From the NCBI RefSeq assembly GCF_050281185.1, contig NZ_JBNNWS010000001.1:186001-250000 (forward strand): a stretch of DNA of 64,000 nt. The letters run 5' to 3'. The translations under genes and the position numbers were made by a program. The number at the start of each line of letters is the position of its first letter. Positions within the stretch are counted from its first letter, which is position 1. A model generated the notes under the pieces. The model saw only the letters and a list, made by a program, of their open reading frames with translations, was not told the DNA's origin and made no database searches. Below, one piece after another: positions 43,870 to 54,100 of this stretch. Source of the stretch: Heyndrickxia sp050281185. Lineage in GTDB: Bacteria; Bacillota; Bacilli; Bacillales; Bacillaceae_C.

Positions 43870-45081
43870 TTATTCTTCTCCTGTTTTCCATACATAATTA
43901 ACAGACTTCACAACATTTTCATCTGATCTATTTGAAATTCTTCTTTCTCTTCCACCTGATCCTCGAAATCCATCGGTGCTTCTGTTTCGGCATGTGCTCC
44001 TTCTTCGATTGGTACTTCTGCTCCGAGTAGTGCTTCTTCTTCGATCGGTACTTCTACTCCGTCTAGTGCTTCTTCTTCGATTAGTACTTCTTCTCCGTCT
44101 AGTGCTTCTTCTTCGATCGGTACTTCTACTCCGTCTAGTGCTTCTTCTTCGATCGGTACTTCTACTTCCTCTAGTGCTTCTTCTCCAACCAGTGCTTCTG
44201 CTTCGTCTAGTACTTCTTCTCCAACCGGTACTTCTACTTCGTCTAGTACTTCTTCTCCAACCGGTACTTCTACTTCGTCTAGTACTTCTACTTCGTCTAG
44301 TACTTCTTCTCCAACCTGTGCTTCTACTTCGTCTAGTACTTCTTCTCCAACCTGTGCTTCTGCTTCGTCTAGTACTTCTTCTCCAACCGGTACTTCTACT
44401 TCCTCTAGTGCTTCTTCTACGATCGGTACTTCTACTTCCTCTAGTGCTTCTTCTCCAACCTGTGCTTCTATTTTGGTCAGTACTTCTTCTCCAATCGGTA
44501 TCATTATTTTGGTCACCGTTTTCGTTACTATTATTTCCTATATTCTCTTCAGTTTTTGTTCCGGTTATAACTGCTTCATTTTCTTCTTTTATAATGTTGT
44601 TTTCCATTATACTTTGTATATGGTCTATATTATAGAAAACCTCTCCATCATCCTCTGTGAGTAAAACTAAATAATTTTGGATGACCTCTAACAATGTGCC
44701 CTGTTTAGAATCTTGTTCACCTTCATTGATCTGGATGGATTGATTGGTGAAATTTTTTATTAATCTTATAAAACTATCAGCTTTATGAAATTCTACTTCA
44801 TCCTGTTCCTCGGAAATAGTTGAGGTAGGATTAGAGTTAGAATTCTCACTTATTCTTCTTATGTGTTCTTCTTTATAATAAACTACTGTATCTTCTATTT
44901 TGAGTGCTACATAATCAGATTGAACATCAATCAATTTTCCTGTCTTAGGTTCAGGCTCCCCTTTGTATAATGTTACGTTTTTACCTAAAAGTGAATATGG
45001 AAATCTATTAGTTGGACTTTTATTAGATAAATGGGGATTAAGTCGATTTCGATTCTGATAAATTACTTTGCTTTTCTTCAT
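43870..45081 (-). CDS. CotB-like spore coat protein with Ser/Arg repeat tail
   Basis: 403 residues. Two copies of the CotB-type domain lie at about 29-78 (GKNVTLYKGEPEPKTGKL..YVALKIEDTVVYYKEEHIRRI) and 103-160 (NQSIQINEGEQDSKQGTL..VFYNIDHIQSI). CotB of Bacillus subtilis has three. A tail of 12-residue units of the type RRSTRRSRSTGW spans about 195-370. The protein ends in VVKSVNYVWKTGEE, matching the CotB end (..TIDYHWK..). The serine-rich basic tail is the expected target of the CotH kinase encoded next to it. ATG behind AAGGAGG. Confidence 0.85.
   Translation of the reverse strand: MKKSKVIYQNRNRLNPHLSNKSPTNRFPYSLLGKNVTLYKGEPEPKTGKLIDVQSDYVALKIEDTVVYYKEEHIRRISENSNSNPTSTISEEQDEVEFHKADSFIRLIKNFTNQSIQINEGEQDSKQGTLLEVIQNYLVLLTEDDGEVFYNIDHIQSIMENNIIKEENEAVITGTKTEENIGNNSNENGDQNNDTDWRRSTDQNRSTGWRRSTRGSRSTDRRRSTRGSRSTGWRRSTRRSRSTGWRRSTRRSRSTGWRRSTRRSRSTRRSRSTGWRRSTRRSRSTGWRRSTRRSRSTGWRRSTRGSRSTDRRRSTRRSRSTDRRRSTRRRRSTNRRRSTRRSRSTDRRRSTTRSRSTNRRRSTCRNRSTDGFRGSGGRERRISNRSDENVVKSVNYVWKTGEE
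43990..44500 (-). repeat. 36-bp tandem repeat inside the CotB-like gene
   Basis: Units of 36 bp and a shorter 18-bp half unit keep three reading frames open, on both strands. Only the minus frame with the CotB domains is taken as coding. Confidence 0.85.
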
Positions 45082-45197
45082 TTTTATCCTCCTTGTTATT
45101 TATCCACTAGGGGTATTCATACTGCATATATACGTACCATATATGTTGTTTGTACTAGGATAAATAACCATTTTAATCGAATTCCGACTATCGCCTA

Positions 45198-46289
45198 TTA
45201 ATCCAACTTATACAGCCTAGATCTTAAATACTCACTCCTCAATTCAATAAAACGATAAATAAAGCTTGGTTCCCTTTCGAAACGTTCCATATTGTCTTTT
45301 TCATAAGGATCTTTTGCTACCCAAGGTTTGATTAGGGAATGTAAGTGCTCCACTTTTGGTTTCATATATTCAACAGTATATTGATTATTTAATATTTCCT
45401 TTAGAATATTTTGATACCTTTTGCGGAATCCATCTACACTTAATAACCGTGCTGATAACGTATTAAATCCTTGTATTCTTACATAATCCTCTGACATTGT
45501 TCTGCCATTTACGTCCCTGCCCCAAGTAGCATCATAATCCCATGGAATCATTTCAAAAATTCCTGTTTCTCCATTACGATACAATGCATAATTATGAACA
45601 AATCCATCATAGTTTTGCGTGAATATAACTCCTGCAAGCCAACGTAAATATTTTTCTACATCTAAATAATGAACAATTTGTTTTTCAAATTCTTCCTTTA
45701 ATAAAGTATTAATTTTAAAAATCATTTCTTGTAAATAAATATCATCCTTGTCCTCCCCACATTTCTTCTCGTACCCTAACTCTAAAGACTTCTTTGTTTC
45801 CTTATCCAAATCACTTAATAAAGAAAAGTTGGCATCCCCATCTACAGCATAAAAAATCGATCCATTTGGAAGATTTCTTTTCGCTAAAAATTTTTCATCA
45901 ACCGACTCTAATTCCAGATAAACTCCTTCCTTACGACCATTTAAATGTAAGAATACATGTCTAGATTGGGGAGAAAGAACTCCTATATCAGAGAAAAAGT
46001 CTAAGCTTAGTTTATTTCTAATTAATGAAGGGTCTTTGTATTCAGCATTCAAGTGAATTTCCTTACTTCCTTTATAAAGACTGGGTTTATAAAAAGAAAT
46101 GTGGTAAGACTTTTTCTGAAGTTTGCGTATATGTGACCCGCGATAAACGATATCAATATCATATTTTTTTTTATTAATGGTTAATGACCCAGACACTGGG
46201 TCATCATTCCATAAATCTTTTTTTAAATCCTGAATATCCATCGGATGAATATATAAATGATAAATTAATAGACCGGTATCACCCATCAT
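45198..46289 (-). CDS. cotH: CotH-family spore coat protein kinase
   Basis: 363 residues, the usual length of CotH (362 in Bacillus subtilis), an atypical protein kinase that phosphorylates serines of CotB and CotG. Family landmarks are KKSYHISFYKP with its lysines, DFFSDIGVLSPQSRHVFLHLNG, and the catalytic region FVHNYALYRNGETGIF plus IPWDYDATWGRD (metal-binding Asp). Two adjacent ATG codons follow AAAGGAG, so the start may be 3 nt further in. It lies between the cotB-like gene and the divergent cotG-like gene. Confidence 0.92.
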   Translation of the reverse strand: MMGDTGLLIYHLYIHPMDIQDLKKDLWNDDPVSGSLTINKKKYDIDIVYRGSHIRKLQKKSYHISFYKPSLYKGSKEIHLNAEYKDPSLIRNKLSLDFFSDIGVLSPQSRHVFLHLNGRKEGVYLELESVDEKFLAKRNLPNGSIFYAVDGDANFSLLSDLDKETKKSLELGYEKKCGEDKDDIYLQEMIFKINTLLKEEFEKQIVHYLDVEKYLRWLAGVIFTQNYDGFVHNYALYRNGETGIFEMIPWDYDATWGRDVNGRTMSEDYVRIQGFNTLSARLLSVDGFRKRYQNILKEILNNQYTVEYMKPKVEHLHSLIKPWVAKDPYEKDNMERFEREPSFIYRFIELRSEYLRSRLYKLD

Positions 46290-46477
46290 CTAAGCTCCTT
46301 TCTTTTTACTTATTCGTATGAAAAAAAAGGAGGAATGACACATGATACATCTATCTATTTTTTTGAAAATAAACATTTGTCCCATTCATTCCTTAACTTG
46401 TGTACGTATGATATATCACTGAAAGGCATTCATAACGTTTGATGATGTTCTTTCAATAAAATAAGGAGGTTATTTTT

Positions 46478-47263
46478 GTGAGTCAATATACTTCAGATGA
46501 TATCCAAAAAGCAGTAGCATATGCAGATATGTCAGGGTTAAGCGGCTTTATGGATCAGGAACCTAGCTCCAGCCGAAGATCTAGACGAACTTCGCGCCGA
46601 AGGACTTCAAGGAGACGCTCATCTCGCCGTCGTCTATCTTGCTCTTGCAGAGTTACTCGAATTTCACGCCGTAGTACGCGAAGGACTTCAAGAAGACGTA
46701 CATCTCGCCGTCGTCTCACTTGTAATTGCAGAGTTTCTCGTCGTACTTCGCGTAGAAGAACTTCTCGTCGTACTTCACGCAGAAGATCTTCTCGCCGTAC
46801 TTCGCGCAGAAGATCTTCTCGTCGCACTTCACGCAGAAGATCTTCTCGCCGTACTTCGCGCAGAAGATCTTCTCGTCGCACTTCACGCAGAAGAACTTCT
46901 CGCCGTACTTCGCGCAGAAGATCTTCTCGTCGTACTTCACGCAGAAGATCTTCTCGTCGCACTTCACGCAGAAGATCTTCTCGTCGTACTTCTCGTAGAA
47001 GAACTTCTCGTCGTACTTCACGCAGAAGATCTTCTCGTCGTACTTCACGCAGAAGAACTTCTCGTCGTACTTCTCGTAGAAGAACTTCTCGTCGTACTTC
47101 ACGCAGAAGAACTTCTCGTCGTACTTCGCGCAGAAGAACTTCTCGTCGTACTTCGCGCAGAAGATCTTCACGTAGAACTTCGCGTAGAAGTGAATTTAGG
47201 CAGGTCAATAGTGTATTTAGAGACGGAAATATGTGGTCCCTCACATTATCCAACAGAGAATAA
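46478..47263 (+). CDS. cotG: CotG-like spore coat protein, Ser/Arg repeats
   Basis: 261 residues, GTG start behind AAGGAGG. A short non-repetitive head (about 1-35, QYTSDDIQKAVAYADMSGLS) is followed by about 200 residues of R/S/T, mostly 9-residue units RRTSRRRSS. A C-terminal cap of about 25 residues follows (QVNSVFRDGNMWSLTLSNRE). A few Cys residues lie in the first part (CSCRV, CNCRV). This composition and the divergent position beside cotH match CotG, a CotH substrate needed for outer coat assembly. Confidence 0.87.
   Translation: MSQYTSDDIQKAVAYADMSGLSGFMDQEPSSSRRSRRTSRRRTSRRRSSRRRLSCSCRVTRISRRSTRRTSRRRTSRRRLTCNCRVSRRTSRRRTSRRTSRRRSSRRTSRRRSSRRTSRRRSSRRTSRRRSSRRTSRRRTSRRTSRRRSSRRTSRRRSSRRTSRRRSSRRTSRRRTSRRTSRRRSSRRTSRRRTSRRTSRRRTSRRTSRRRTSRRTSRRRTSRRTSRRRSSRRTSRRSEFRQVNSVFRDGNMWSLTLSNRE
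46735..47180 (+). repeat. 27-bp in-frame tandem repeat in cotG
   Basis: About 16 units of 27 bp coding RRTSRRRSS or RRTSRRRTS. Synonymous differences (CGT/CGC, TCG/TCA) mix between units. Two minus-strand frames are open through it as a by-product. Confidence 0.88.
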
Positions 47264-47310
47264 GAATAACGAATGCGCCTTCACTATCTTTAGGCACCTG
47301 TTCGACATGT

Positions 47311-47343
47311 TAGGGGGTAATTTCCCCCTATTCTCTTTTTTTA
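47311..47343 (+). terminator. Terminator after cotG
   Basis: The stem TAGGGGG / CCCCCTA with a 6-nt loop is followed by TTCTCTTTTTTT. Confidence 0.88.
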
Positions 47344-47418
47344 TTTTCCTTTAAAATAAACTTAGTACTGATTCTATTTCTAATGTGGGAATCATCTTTT
47401 GAAAGGAGATAAAAGAAA

Positions 47419-47907
47419 TTGTCAGTTGAATTAATAGAAGTTGAATTAAATAAAAAAAGTATATTGGAAAATATGCTTCATTTCTATTTAGATGATCTTT
47501 CAAAGTATACAAACCAGTTAAAAACAAATATTCATGGAATTTTTGAATACGAAAACTTGGATTCCTTGTTTACAAACCCGAACATAATACCCTTTTTCAT
47601 TAAATTTAGTCAGGAGATAGTAGGATTTCTCTTGTTCTTTAAAGCTGCTGAAAATGAACATATCGATTATTGTGTAAATGATATCTTTATTTTTTCTCAA
47701 TATAGAGAAAGAGGTTTCGCTGGACAAGCTGTCAAAAAATTAATCTCTTCCTATCCTGGTACATATTATGTAAAACAGTTAGAAAAAAATCAAAAATCCA
47801 TTCAATTTTGGAAATCACTCTATGAAGAATTTCAATTAACATATACAGAAGAAGCTATTATTGACTGTGGTGAAAGATGCTGTGCTCAAACATTTATTGC
47901 ACCATAA
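47419..47907 (+). CDS. GNAT-family N-acetyltransferase
   Basis: 162 residues from TTG behind GAAAGGAG. The GNAT acetyl-CoA region is SQYRERGFAGQAVKKLI at about 93-109. The N-terminal part, with FYLDDLSKY and a central VGFLLFF strand, fits the family. Two cysteines near the end (ERCCAQTF) are unusual. The substrate is unknown. It lies next to the coat locus but is not obviously part of it. Confidence 0.75.
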   Translation: MSVELIEVELNKKSILENMLHFYLDDLSKYTNQLKTNIHGIFEYENLDSLFTNPNIIPFFIKFSQEIVGFLLFFKAAENEHIDYCVNDIFIFSQYRERGFAGQAVKKLISSYPGTYYVKQLEKNQKSIQFWKSLYEEFQLTYTEEAIIDCGERCCAQTFIAP

Positions 47908-47936
47908 CAGATAGAATATGTATGTTCAAAAATAAA

Positions 47937-47966
47937 GGAAGCTAGAAACGAGAGGTTCTAACTTCC
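47937..47966. terminator. Terminator between convergent GNAT and helD genes
   Basis: The stem GGAAGCTAGAA / TTCTAACTTCC has one mismatch. It overlaps the helD stop codon. Confidence 0.75.
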
Positions 47967-50267
47967 AACTATTTCTTTATTTAGAGTCAATAATTCTTGA
48001 TTTACACGATCCAATAGAAAATTAGATTGTTCTCTACCATAAAATGATAAACGATGGAGTGGTCTTGTCATGGATACATAGAGAAGTTTTATATCAATTT
48101 CGTTTTCAATAAAAGTATCTTCCAAAGAACAGATGATCACTGCATCAAATTCAAGACCTTTTGAAAGATGGGAGCTCACGATTACAACTTCACCTTTTTG
48201 AATTTCTTCATTCTCTTTTAGAAATTGAATGGGAAGTGTAGAATGCTTTTTAAATAGCTTTGCTAAGTTTTTACATTCTTCAGTTGTTTTACCGATAACC
48301 GCAACTGTTTTCATTCCGTCCTTATATAATTCCTTGATCTCTTTTTCAATAGACTGGATAGCGTCTATCTTCGAATCTATTTTATAAAAATAAGGTTTGT
48401 TCCCATGACGTACAACTGGCTCAACAATTGGTAAATCTAAATTTAATAGCTGAAGAATTTGATTTGCTGTATTCATTATTTCAATAGTTGTTCGATAACT
48501 TTTTTGAAGAGTTTTGTAGCTAGCTCTTGGGAAAATTTCATTCTGAACGAGATTCCAATCCTTAATACCCCGATATGAGTGGATGCCTTGTGCTAAATCG
48601 CCGACAATAGTAAACATATCCGTCTCTAGGACACTTTTTAATGCATAAAACTGAAAATAACTATAATCCTGAGCCTCATCCACGACAATATTTTTTACAC
48701 GTAAAAGCTTATCAATCCCGAATATTTTCCCCTGTAAATAAAGTAATGAAGCCAAATCCTCAATTTCGAACGACCCTTCCGCATCTAATCTAATTTGATA
48801 ATCAATAAAAAAGTCAATTTCTTGTGGATCAAGTAAATCCTTTGCATACATAGTAAAAAGCTCTTTATTTGTCACTAGCTGCTTATAGTAATAAAACAGG
48901 TCGTGCTTAGGAAGCTTTTTAATGTAATTGTTAACTGCAACCCTTACTTCTTTTTTTATTTCATTTAGTGCTTCATCTTTTTTTTCCAATGCCTTTGATA
49001 TATATTTACGTCGTTTTTCTGGTTCTACCTTACTATATAATGCCTTTTCAAGTTTGTTATCATAAAATGTTGTAATCTTTTCAATCATTCTTTTCTTTTC
49101 GGTTCGGACATGGTTTTGGAGCACACGCTTCACTTTGTCTATTCGGTGGTAATATGGTAAATAGCGATATTCATATTCAATCAACTGTCTTAACCTTTTT
49201 GCACTATACAATCGAAACTTTGATAAATAAAAATCTTCAGTAGGAAGCAATGTTTTTAAAATATCCTCTAAATATCGATCAATAATATCCCTGAATATTA
49301 ATGACCCTTTAAAATCAGACACCCGTTTGACTAATTCCGGGTCATCCAGCTCCTGATTAATAAACCGAAGTAGTTTTTCTTCTGGATGCTTAATTTTTAT
49401 TTTTTTTCCAATACACGAAATAACATAGTCGACAAAGGTTGTTTGTAATATATTTTCAACACCAAGTTCTGGGAGGACTTCTGAAATGTAGTCGATAAAT
49501 AAGCGGTTGGGAGCTAAGATCATTAATTGGTCGGGTGTGAATTTTTCGGCATATGTATAAATAAAGTAAGAAATACGATGTAAGGCAATCGTCGTTTTTC
49601 CACTACCTGCTGCACCTTGCACAATAATCGGTTTGTTTAAATCAGCACGAATGATATTATTTTGTTCCTCTTGAATGGTAGAAACAATCTCTGTAAGACG
49701 GTTACTCGCACTTTCTGATAAGGACATTTGCAGCAATTCATCATTTGTCGTTAAATCAATATCACGAATTTCCCGCAATTCCCCTTCTTCAATAATGAAT
49801 TGGCGCTTCAAAGATAAATTCCCATAGTAGGTATCACCTTCTGATTCATAAGAAACATCTCCCAGCCGGCCATCGTAATATAGATTAGCTATTGGTGACC
49901 GCCAATCAACAATAATTGGCTGCTGGGTTTCTTTATCAAAGAGAGAGACTTTCCCTAAATATAAAATTTCCTCTTTTTCAACATTTTCCTGTAAAAAATT
50001 AATTCTTGCAAAATAAGGCTTTTCTTTAAACTTTTTAAGTCTTTTTAGTTCATCCCCAGTTCTTTGAAGAAGATTTGCATTTGTTAACATACTCATATAG
50101 CTAAAGCTGCTATCTTTTATATCCATTCCTTCTAAAGATTGCTTAAGATTTTCTTTAAATGTTTCTTCATTGGATTCTGAAGCTTTAATGACAACATTCA
50201 TATACTTTTTCGTAAAATTGAGCCTTTCAACCTCAATTTGAAAATCAGGATGCTGTTTATTTGACAT
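47958..50267 (-). CDS. helD: RNA polymerase recycling helicase-like ATPase HelD
   Basis: 769 residues of the UvrD/Rep-like superfamily 1. The N-terminal coiled coil (about 1-80), which reaches into the RNA polymerase secondary channel, is followed by the 1A domain with Walker A GAAGSGKTTIALHR near residue 215. VDEAQDYSYFQF (motif II), the QGIHSYRG region (III) and the C-terminal VSSHLSKGLEFDAVI and LLYVSMTRPLHRL motifs are visible. HelD removes stalled RNA polymerase from DNA and RNA using ATP. Confidence 0.93.
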   Translation of the reverse strand: MSNKQHPDFQIEVERLNFTKKYMNVVIKASESNEETFKENLKQSLEGMDIKDSSFSYMSMLTNANLLQRTGDELKRLKKFKEKPYFARINFLQENVEKEEILYLGKVSLFDKETQQPIIVDWRSPIANLYYDGRLGDVSYESEGDTYYGNLSLKRQFIIEEGELREIRDIDLTTNDELLQMSLSESASNRLTEIVSTIQEEQNNIIRADLNKPIIVQGAAGSGKTTIALHRISYFIYTYAEKFTPDQLMILAPNRLFIDYISEVLPELGVENILQTTFVDYVISCIGKKIKIKHPEEKLLRFINQELDDPELVKRVSDFKGSLIFRDIIDRYLEDILKTLLPTEDFYLSKFRLYSAKRLRQLIEYEYRYLPYYHRIDKVKRVLQNHVRTEKKRMIEKITTFYDNKLEKALYSKVEPEKRRKYISKALEKKDEALNEIKKEVRVAVNNYIKKLPKHDLFYYYKQLVTNKELFTMYAKDLLDPQEIDFFIDYQIRLDAEGSFEIEDLASLLYLQGKIFGIDKLLRVKNIVVDEAQDYSYFQFYALKSVLETDMFTIVGDLAQGIHSYRGIKDWNLVQNEIFPRASYKTLQKSYRTTIEIMNTANQILQLLNLDLPIVEPVVRHGNKPYFYKIDSKIDAIQSIEKEIKELYKDGMKTVAVIGKTTEECKNLAKLFKKHSTLPIQFLKENEEIQKGEVVIVSSHLSKGLEFDAVIICSLEDTFIENEIDIKLLYVSMTRPLHRLSFYGREQSNFLLDRVNQELLTLNKEIVGS

Positions 50268-50342
50268 TGTCTAACCCCCTTTTAATGAAATAATCATTAG
50301 ATAGTCAGCAAGCTAACATCCTACCTCTAAACTGGACAGGAA

Positions 50343-50382
50343 AAAGTCATGAATTTAAATTGAATTCATGACTTTATTTTTC
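50343..50382. terminator. Hairpin with T-run in the helD/csp divergent region
   Basis: AAAGTCATGAATT / AATTCATGACTTT is followed by TATTTTTC on the plus strand and by TTTTTCC on the minus strand. It lies between divergent genes where no terminated transcript is annotated. Confidence 0.65.
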
Positions 50383-50523
50383 AATTTATGCAAAAATTCT
50401 TGAGACGTAATTGTGATTATATAATATTCAAAATAAATTGTCTAATGTTTTCATTAAATTTTTCTTTTCATGTATACTTTTAATAATTGTGCCAAAAATA
50501 TAATGTGTATTTACTTATTTATT

Positions 50524-50589
50524 GGATATTTCCCTAAATTATTTTCGATGTTCGAAAAGAGTGAATATCCGAACTCTGGAGGTATATGA
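50524..50589 (+). promoter_or_regulatory. Structured 5' leader of the cold-shock gene
   Basis: GGATATT (50524-50530) can pair with AATATCC (50564-50570). Inside lies the small hairpin TTCGA / TCGAA. The ribosome-binding site GGAGG follows. Such leaders in csp genes change fold with temperature, but no temperature effect can be shown from sequence. Confidence 0.5.
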
Positions 50590-50790
50590 ATGGTAACAGG
50601 TAAAGTTAAGTGGTTCAATGCAGAAAAAGGCTTCGGTTTTATCGAAGTTGAAGGACAGGATGATGTATTCGTTCACTTCTCTGCAATTCAAGGTGAAGGT
50701 TTCAAAACTCTTGAAGAAGGTCAAACCGTCACATTTGAAATCGAGGATGGCGCTCGCGGACCACAAGCAACAAATGTTCAAAAACAGTAA
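50590..50790 (+). CDS. Cold-shock protein, CspA family
   Basis: 66 residues, a single cold-shock domain that binds single-stranded RNA and DNA. RNP1 (KGFGFIEV, about 16-23) and RNP2 (VFVHFSAI, about 29-36) are intact. ATG behind GGAGG. It is similar to CspB/CspC/CspD of Bacillus. A dispersed repeat starts directly after its stop codon, and the terminator comes only after the repeat, so the mRNA 3' end probably includes the repeat RNA. Confidence 0.95.
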   Translation: MVTGKVKWFNAEKGFGFIEVEGQDDVFVHFSAIQGEGFKTLEEGQTVTFEIEDGARGPQATNVQKQ

Positions 50791-50990
50791 GAAAAGCGCA
50801 AGCGCCTTGCCCATCGGCGTACGGATTTCGTAGTCTTCGACTGAGATAAAGGAAACACGGCGAGGGACGAGTCGATGTTGACTTATCGTAGGAAGAAGAC
50901 GGAGAAATCCGCTAGCCGATAGGCGCTGGAGCTAGACACAGCAGACACTTTTCAACTCTAATATCCTTAGTAAATTTTATACTTTCTACT
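50791..50990 (+). repeat. Structured dispersed repeat, copy 6 (with tail)
   Basis: Short form without hairpin inserts, tail present but with ACTCT in place of ATGTCT. It begins at the first base after the csp stop codon. Confidence 0.88.
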
Positions 50991-51000
50991 TTTAATAAAG

Positions 51001-51028
51001 AGACCCCACTGTGTTGGGGTCTTTTTTA
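51001..51028. terminator. Terminator after csp and the repeat
   Basis: The stem AGACCCCA / TGGGGTCT is followed by TTTTTT. Confidence 0.88.
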
Positions 51029-51108
51029 TTCAATATATACTCAATAATATTACTCAAAATGCGAGGATTCACAATCAATGAGAGAGCTTATTATATCTTT
51101 ATTTACTT

Positions 51109-54100
51109 TTAAAGTGGAATATTAAACGAAACCTCCGTCCCTCCATTTGGGGTGCTGCTAATATGAAGTCCGTGTCCAAAAAGCTGTTTTAATCTTTTAT
51201 CTGTATTAACAATTCCAATTCCTTGAGTATGCTTTCCTTGTTGAATGAACAGTGCTTTCTGAGTATCTACGCTCATTCCTACTCCATTATCAACAATTTT
51301 TATTTCTACCGATTCATCTTGTTTCCTAATTTGAATTTTAATTGTTCCGCCATTAGATCGTTTTAATATCCCATGTTTAAGCGCGTTTTCTACAATGGTT
51401 TGAATAGAAAGCGGTGGAACTTGAATGTCTATATTTTTTTCTATCTCCCATTCCACTTTTAGTCGATCCATAAACCTCTCCTTTTGAATATATAGATATG
51501 AACGAACTAACTCTAATTCACTTTCTATAGGAACTAATTGATTTAAATTAGAAAGATCAAAGCTTGCATGCAAATAGTTTCCAAATTCATTTAATAAATC
51601 AATCATTTTTGGAGGATTTACCTCACTTAATGCTGCAATTGTATTTAATGTATTAAAGAGAAAATGAGGCTTAATTTGTGCCTGCAGCCAAGCAGCTTCC
51701 ATTCTTATCCTTTCGTTAATAGAAGCCTTCAATTCAGTTAAAGCTTTAATCCTAGCTGTTAATTCCAACTTTTCAACCGGTTTTGTTACATAATCATTTG
51801 CACCGAAATAAAAAGCAGTTTGAACGTCCACTAATTGGCTTCTCGCTGTTAAGAGTAAAACAGGTAATTCTGAGATAGAATATCTTTCTCTAATTTTTCG
51901 AGTCAACTCATATCCAGACATTTTAGGCATCATGACATCTGATATGACCAAATCCCAATTGCTTTCATTTAATAATGTAAGTGCTTCATTTCCACTTGTA
52001 CAGGTAACGACATCATATTGTGATGTTAGAATACTTTCTAAAATAGATAAATTGACAGGATCATCGTCAACGATTAATAAGCGTTGATATCCTTTATTAT
52101 TAGTTATTGATTTTCGATCATTTCTTTGTATTTCTTTATCAATTGTCATAACTGTTGAGGCAACAGACATTAGTGCTTGGCTATAAGCTACAGGAAGTGT
52201 GAATGTAAAGGTAGAGCCCTTTCCTAAAGACGATTTCACAAATATTCTACCTCCATGCAAATTAACTAATTGCTCACAAATACTTAACCCGAGTCCAATT
52301 CCTCCTGCGATCGCAGTCATACTTGAATCAGCTTGCTCATATGGCTGAAAAATGAATTTTAATGTTTCATCATCAATTCCGATACCATTATCCTCTACAT
52401 TAATTTCAATCCATCCTTTTTTCTCATATGCAGAAACAATAATATTCCCCTCATTTGAATATTTCACAGCATTATGAACTAAGTTAAATAAGATTTGAAA
52501 TAATCGATTTTCATCAGCTAATACATATGGGAGTTCATTTGGAATCTTCATTTTAAACGTAATATTTTTACCTTCAACCATAAATTGAAGCATGTCAAAC
52601 ACAGAAGAAACAACGGATGAGAGATTAACTCTTTCCTTATGCAATAAAATTCTTCCTTCCTTCAATCTTGAAATATCCAGAAGATCATTAAGCACCAGTG
52701 ACATACGCTTACTAACAGATATTAAAACGCGTAAATTCTTTTTATTTTCATCGTTTAGTGGATTTTTTTCATTTTCATAGATCGTCTGAGCAATATTAAT
52801 TATCCCATGTAGTGGATTTCTTAATTCATGAGAGGTATTGGCCAAGAACTCATCTTTCCTTTTATCAATCTGTTGTAATTTTATAGCTAAATTTCTACTA
52901 TCATCTGTTGCTTTGAAAAAGCGTTTAAACCAGAATGCTGCAAGACAAATCACACCTATAATGTAATCAAACGGGTAATAGGGAATGTCATAATAATGTT
53001 TTTTGAAAACTGCCCAAAGAATATTTAAAGTAATACTAATGGCACCAAGAAGCATATAAATAAAACCTGATTCCTTATTAGTAGCAACTTTCCATAAAAT
53101 AACCGGTATTAAAATCACTGCTAAATACATAATCAATGCAAAAAATAAGGTGTTTAACAGTGTCTCTGGTAAACTATTAAGACAAAAAAGAAGAAAAATA
53201 TATATGGTACATAGCCCAGTAAAAATGTGAATGAGTATAGATAGTTTACGTCCTATACTCTCCAATCCATTTTTTTTTAAAAATAAGACTAGAAATAAAA
53301 CACTTGCTACATATGAAAAATAAATTAATTTAAACCACCAATGAAAATTAATAGATGGAAATAAATAGAGAAGTAGTCTATTATCATCTACTAATACTGA
53401 TAGTGTTGCACAAAAAAATGTTATAGCAAGATAGATAATTTCTTTTGTCTTACTATATAAAATAAATATGATGATTGCGTAAACACCATGTAAAAATAAG
53501 ACGACAGAAACCATAAACTGCATAAGGAAAGACATAGTTCTCTCTTTATTAATAGCTGCTGCCGTTCCTAAATGAATCGGTTTATTAATTCCACCAGAAT
53601 GAAAGGAATAAAAATTAGAAACATGAATAACCAAGTCAATTTTCTTCAACTTATCATTTAAATTTAGCTCAAATGGGCTATAATCTGCGACAGATTCATC
53701 TCTATGCTTGGATACTTTCCCCTTTTCAAATACCTTTTTACCATTTATATATACAGATGCGCTTGAGCGAATTTCTTTAAAATACAAGCTTAATTGCTGT
53801 TGTGCTTTTTGATTTAATAATATCTGAAGACGATATGTTCCATATCCAAAAGGGGAATCTCCTTGTTTCGTTACTGCTCCTCTCCAATCAGTCGGAACGA
53901 TAATCCATGAATGTTGAATTTCTGATTCACTACTTTTCGGATCAATAAATTGCTCTGGATAAAATAACCATTCTCCATTGAGTGAGACTGTGCTCACTTC
54001 TTGAAGGTCGAGCCCACGTAAATCAAGTACACCTTTTTTGACCTGGGGATTATCCAGCTTCATATTCATTCCTATCCAGCACAAGCGAAAACTTATTAAA

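Noticed and set aside
43908..44635. Acidic EEVLDEVE-repeat frame and Leu/Val-repeat frame across the CotB-like gene
   Set aside because: They are shadow frames of the repeat. The frame with the CotB domains and a ribosome-binding site is the real one.
46735..47180. CRISPR-like regular repeats
   Set aside because: The units are contiguous in-frame coding repeats without spacers.
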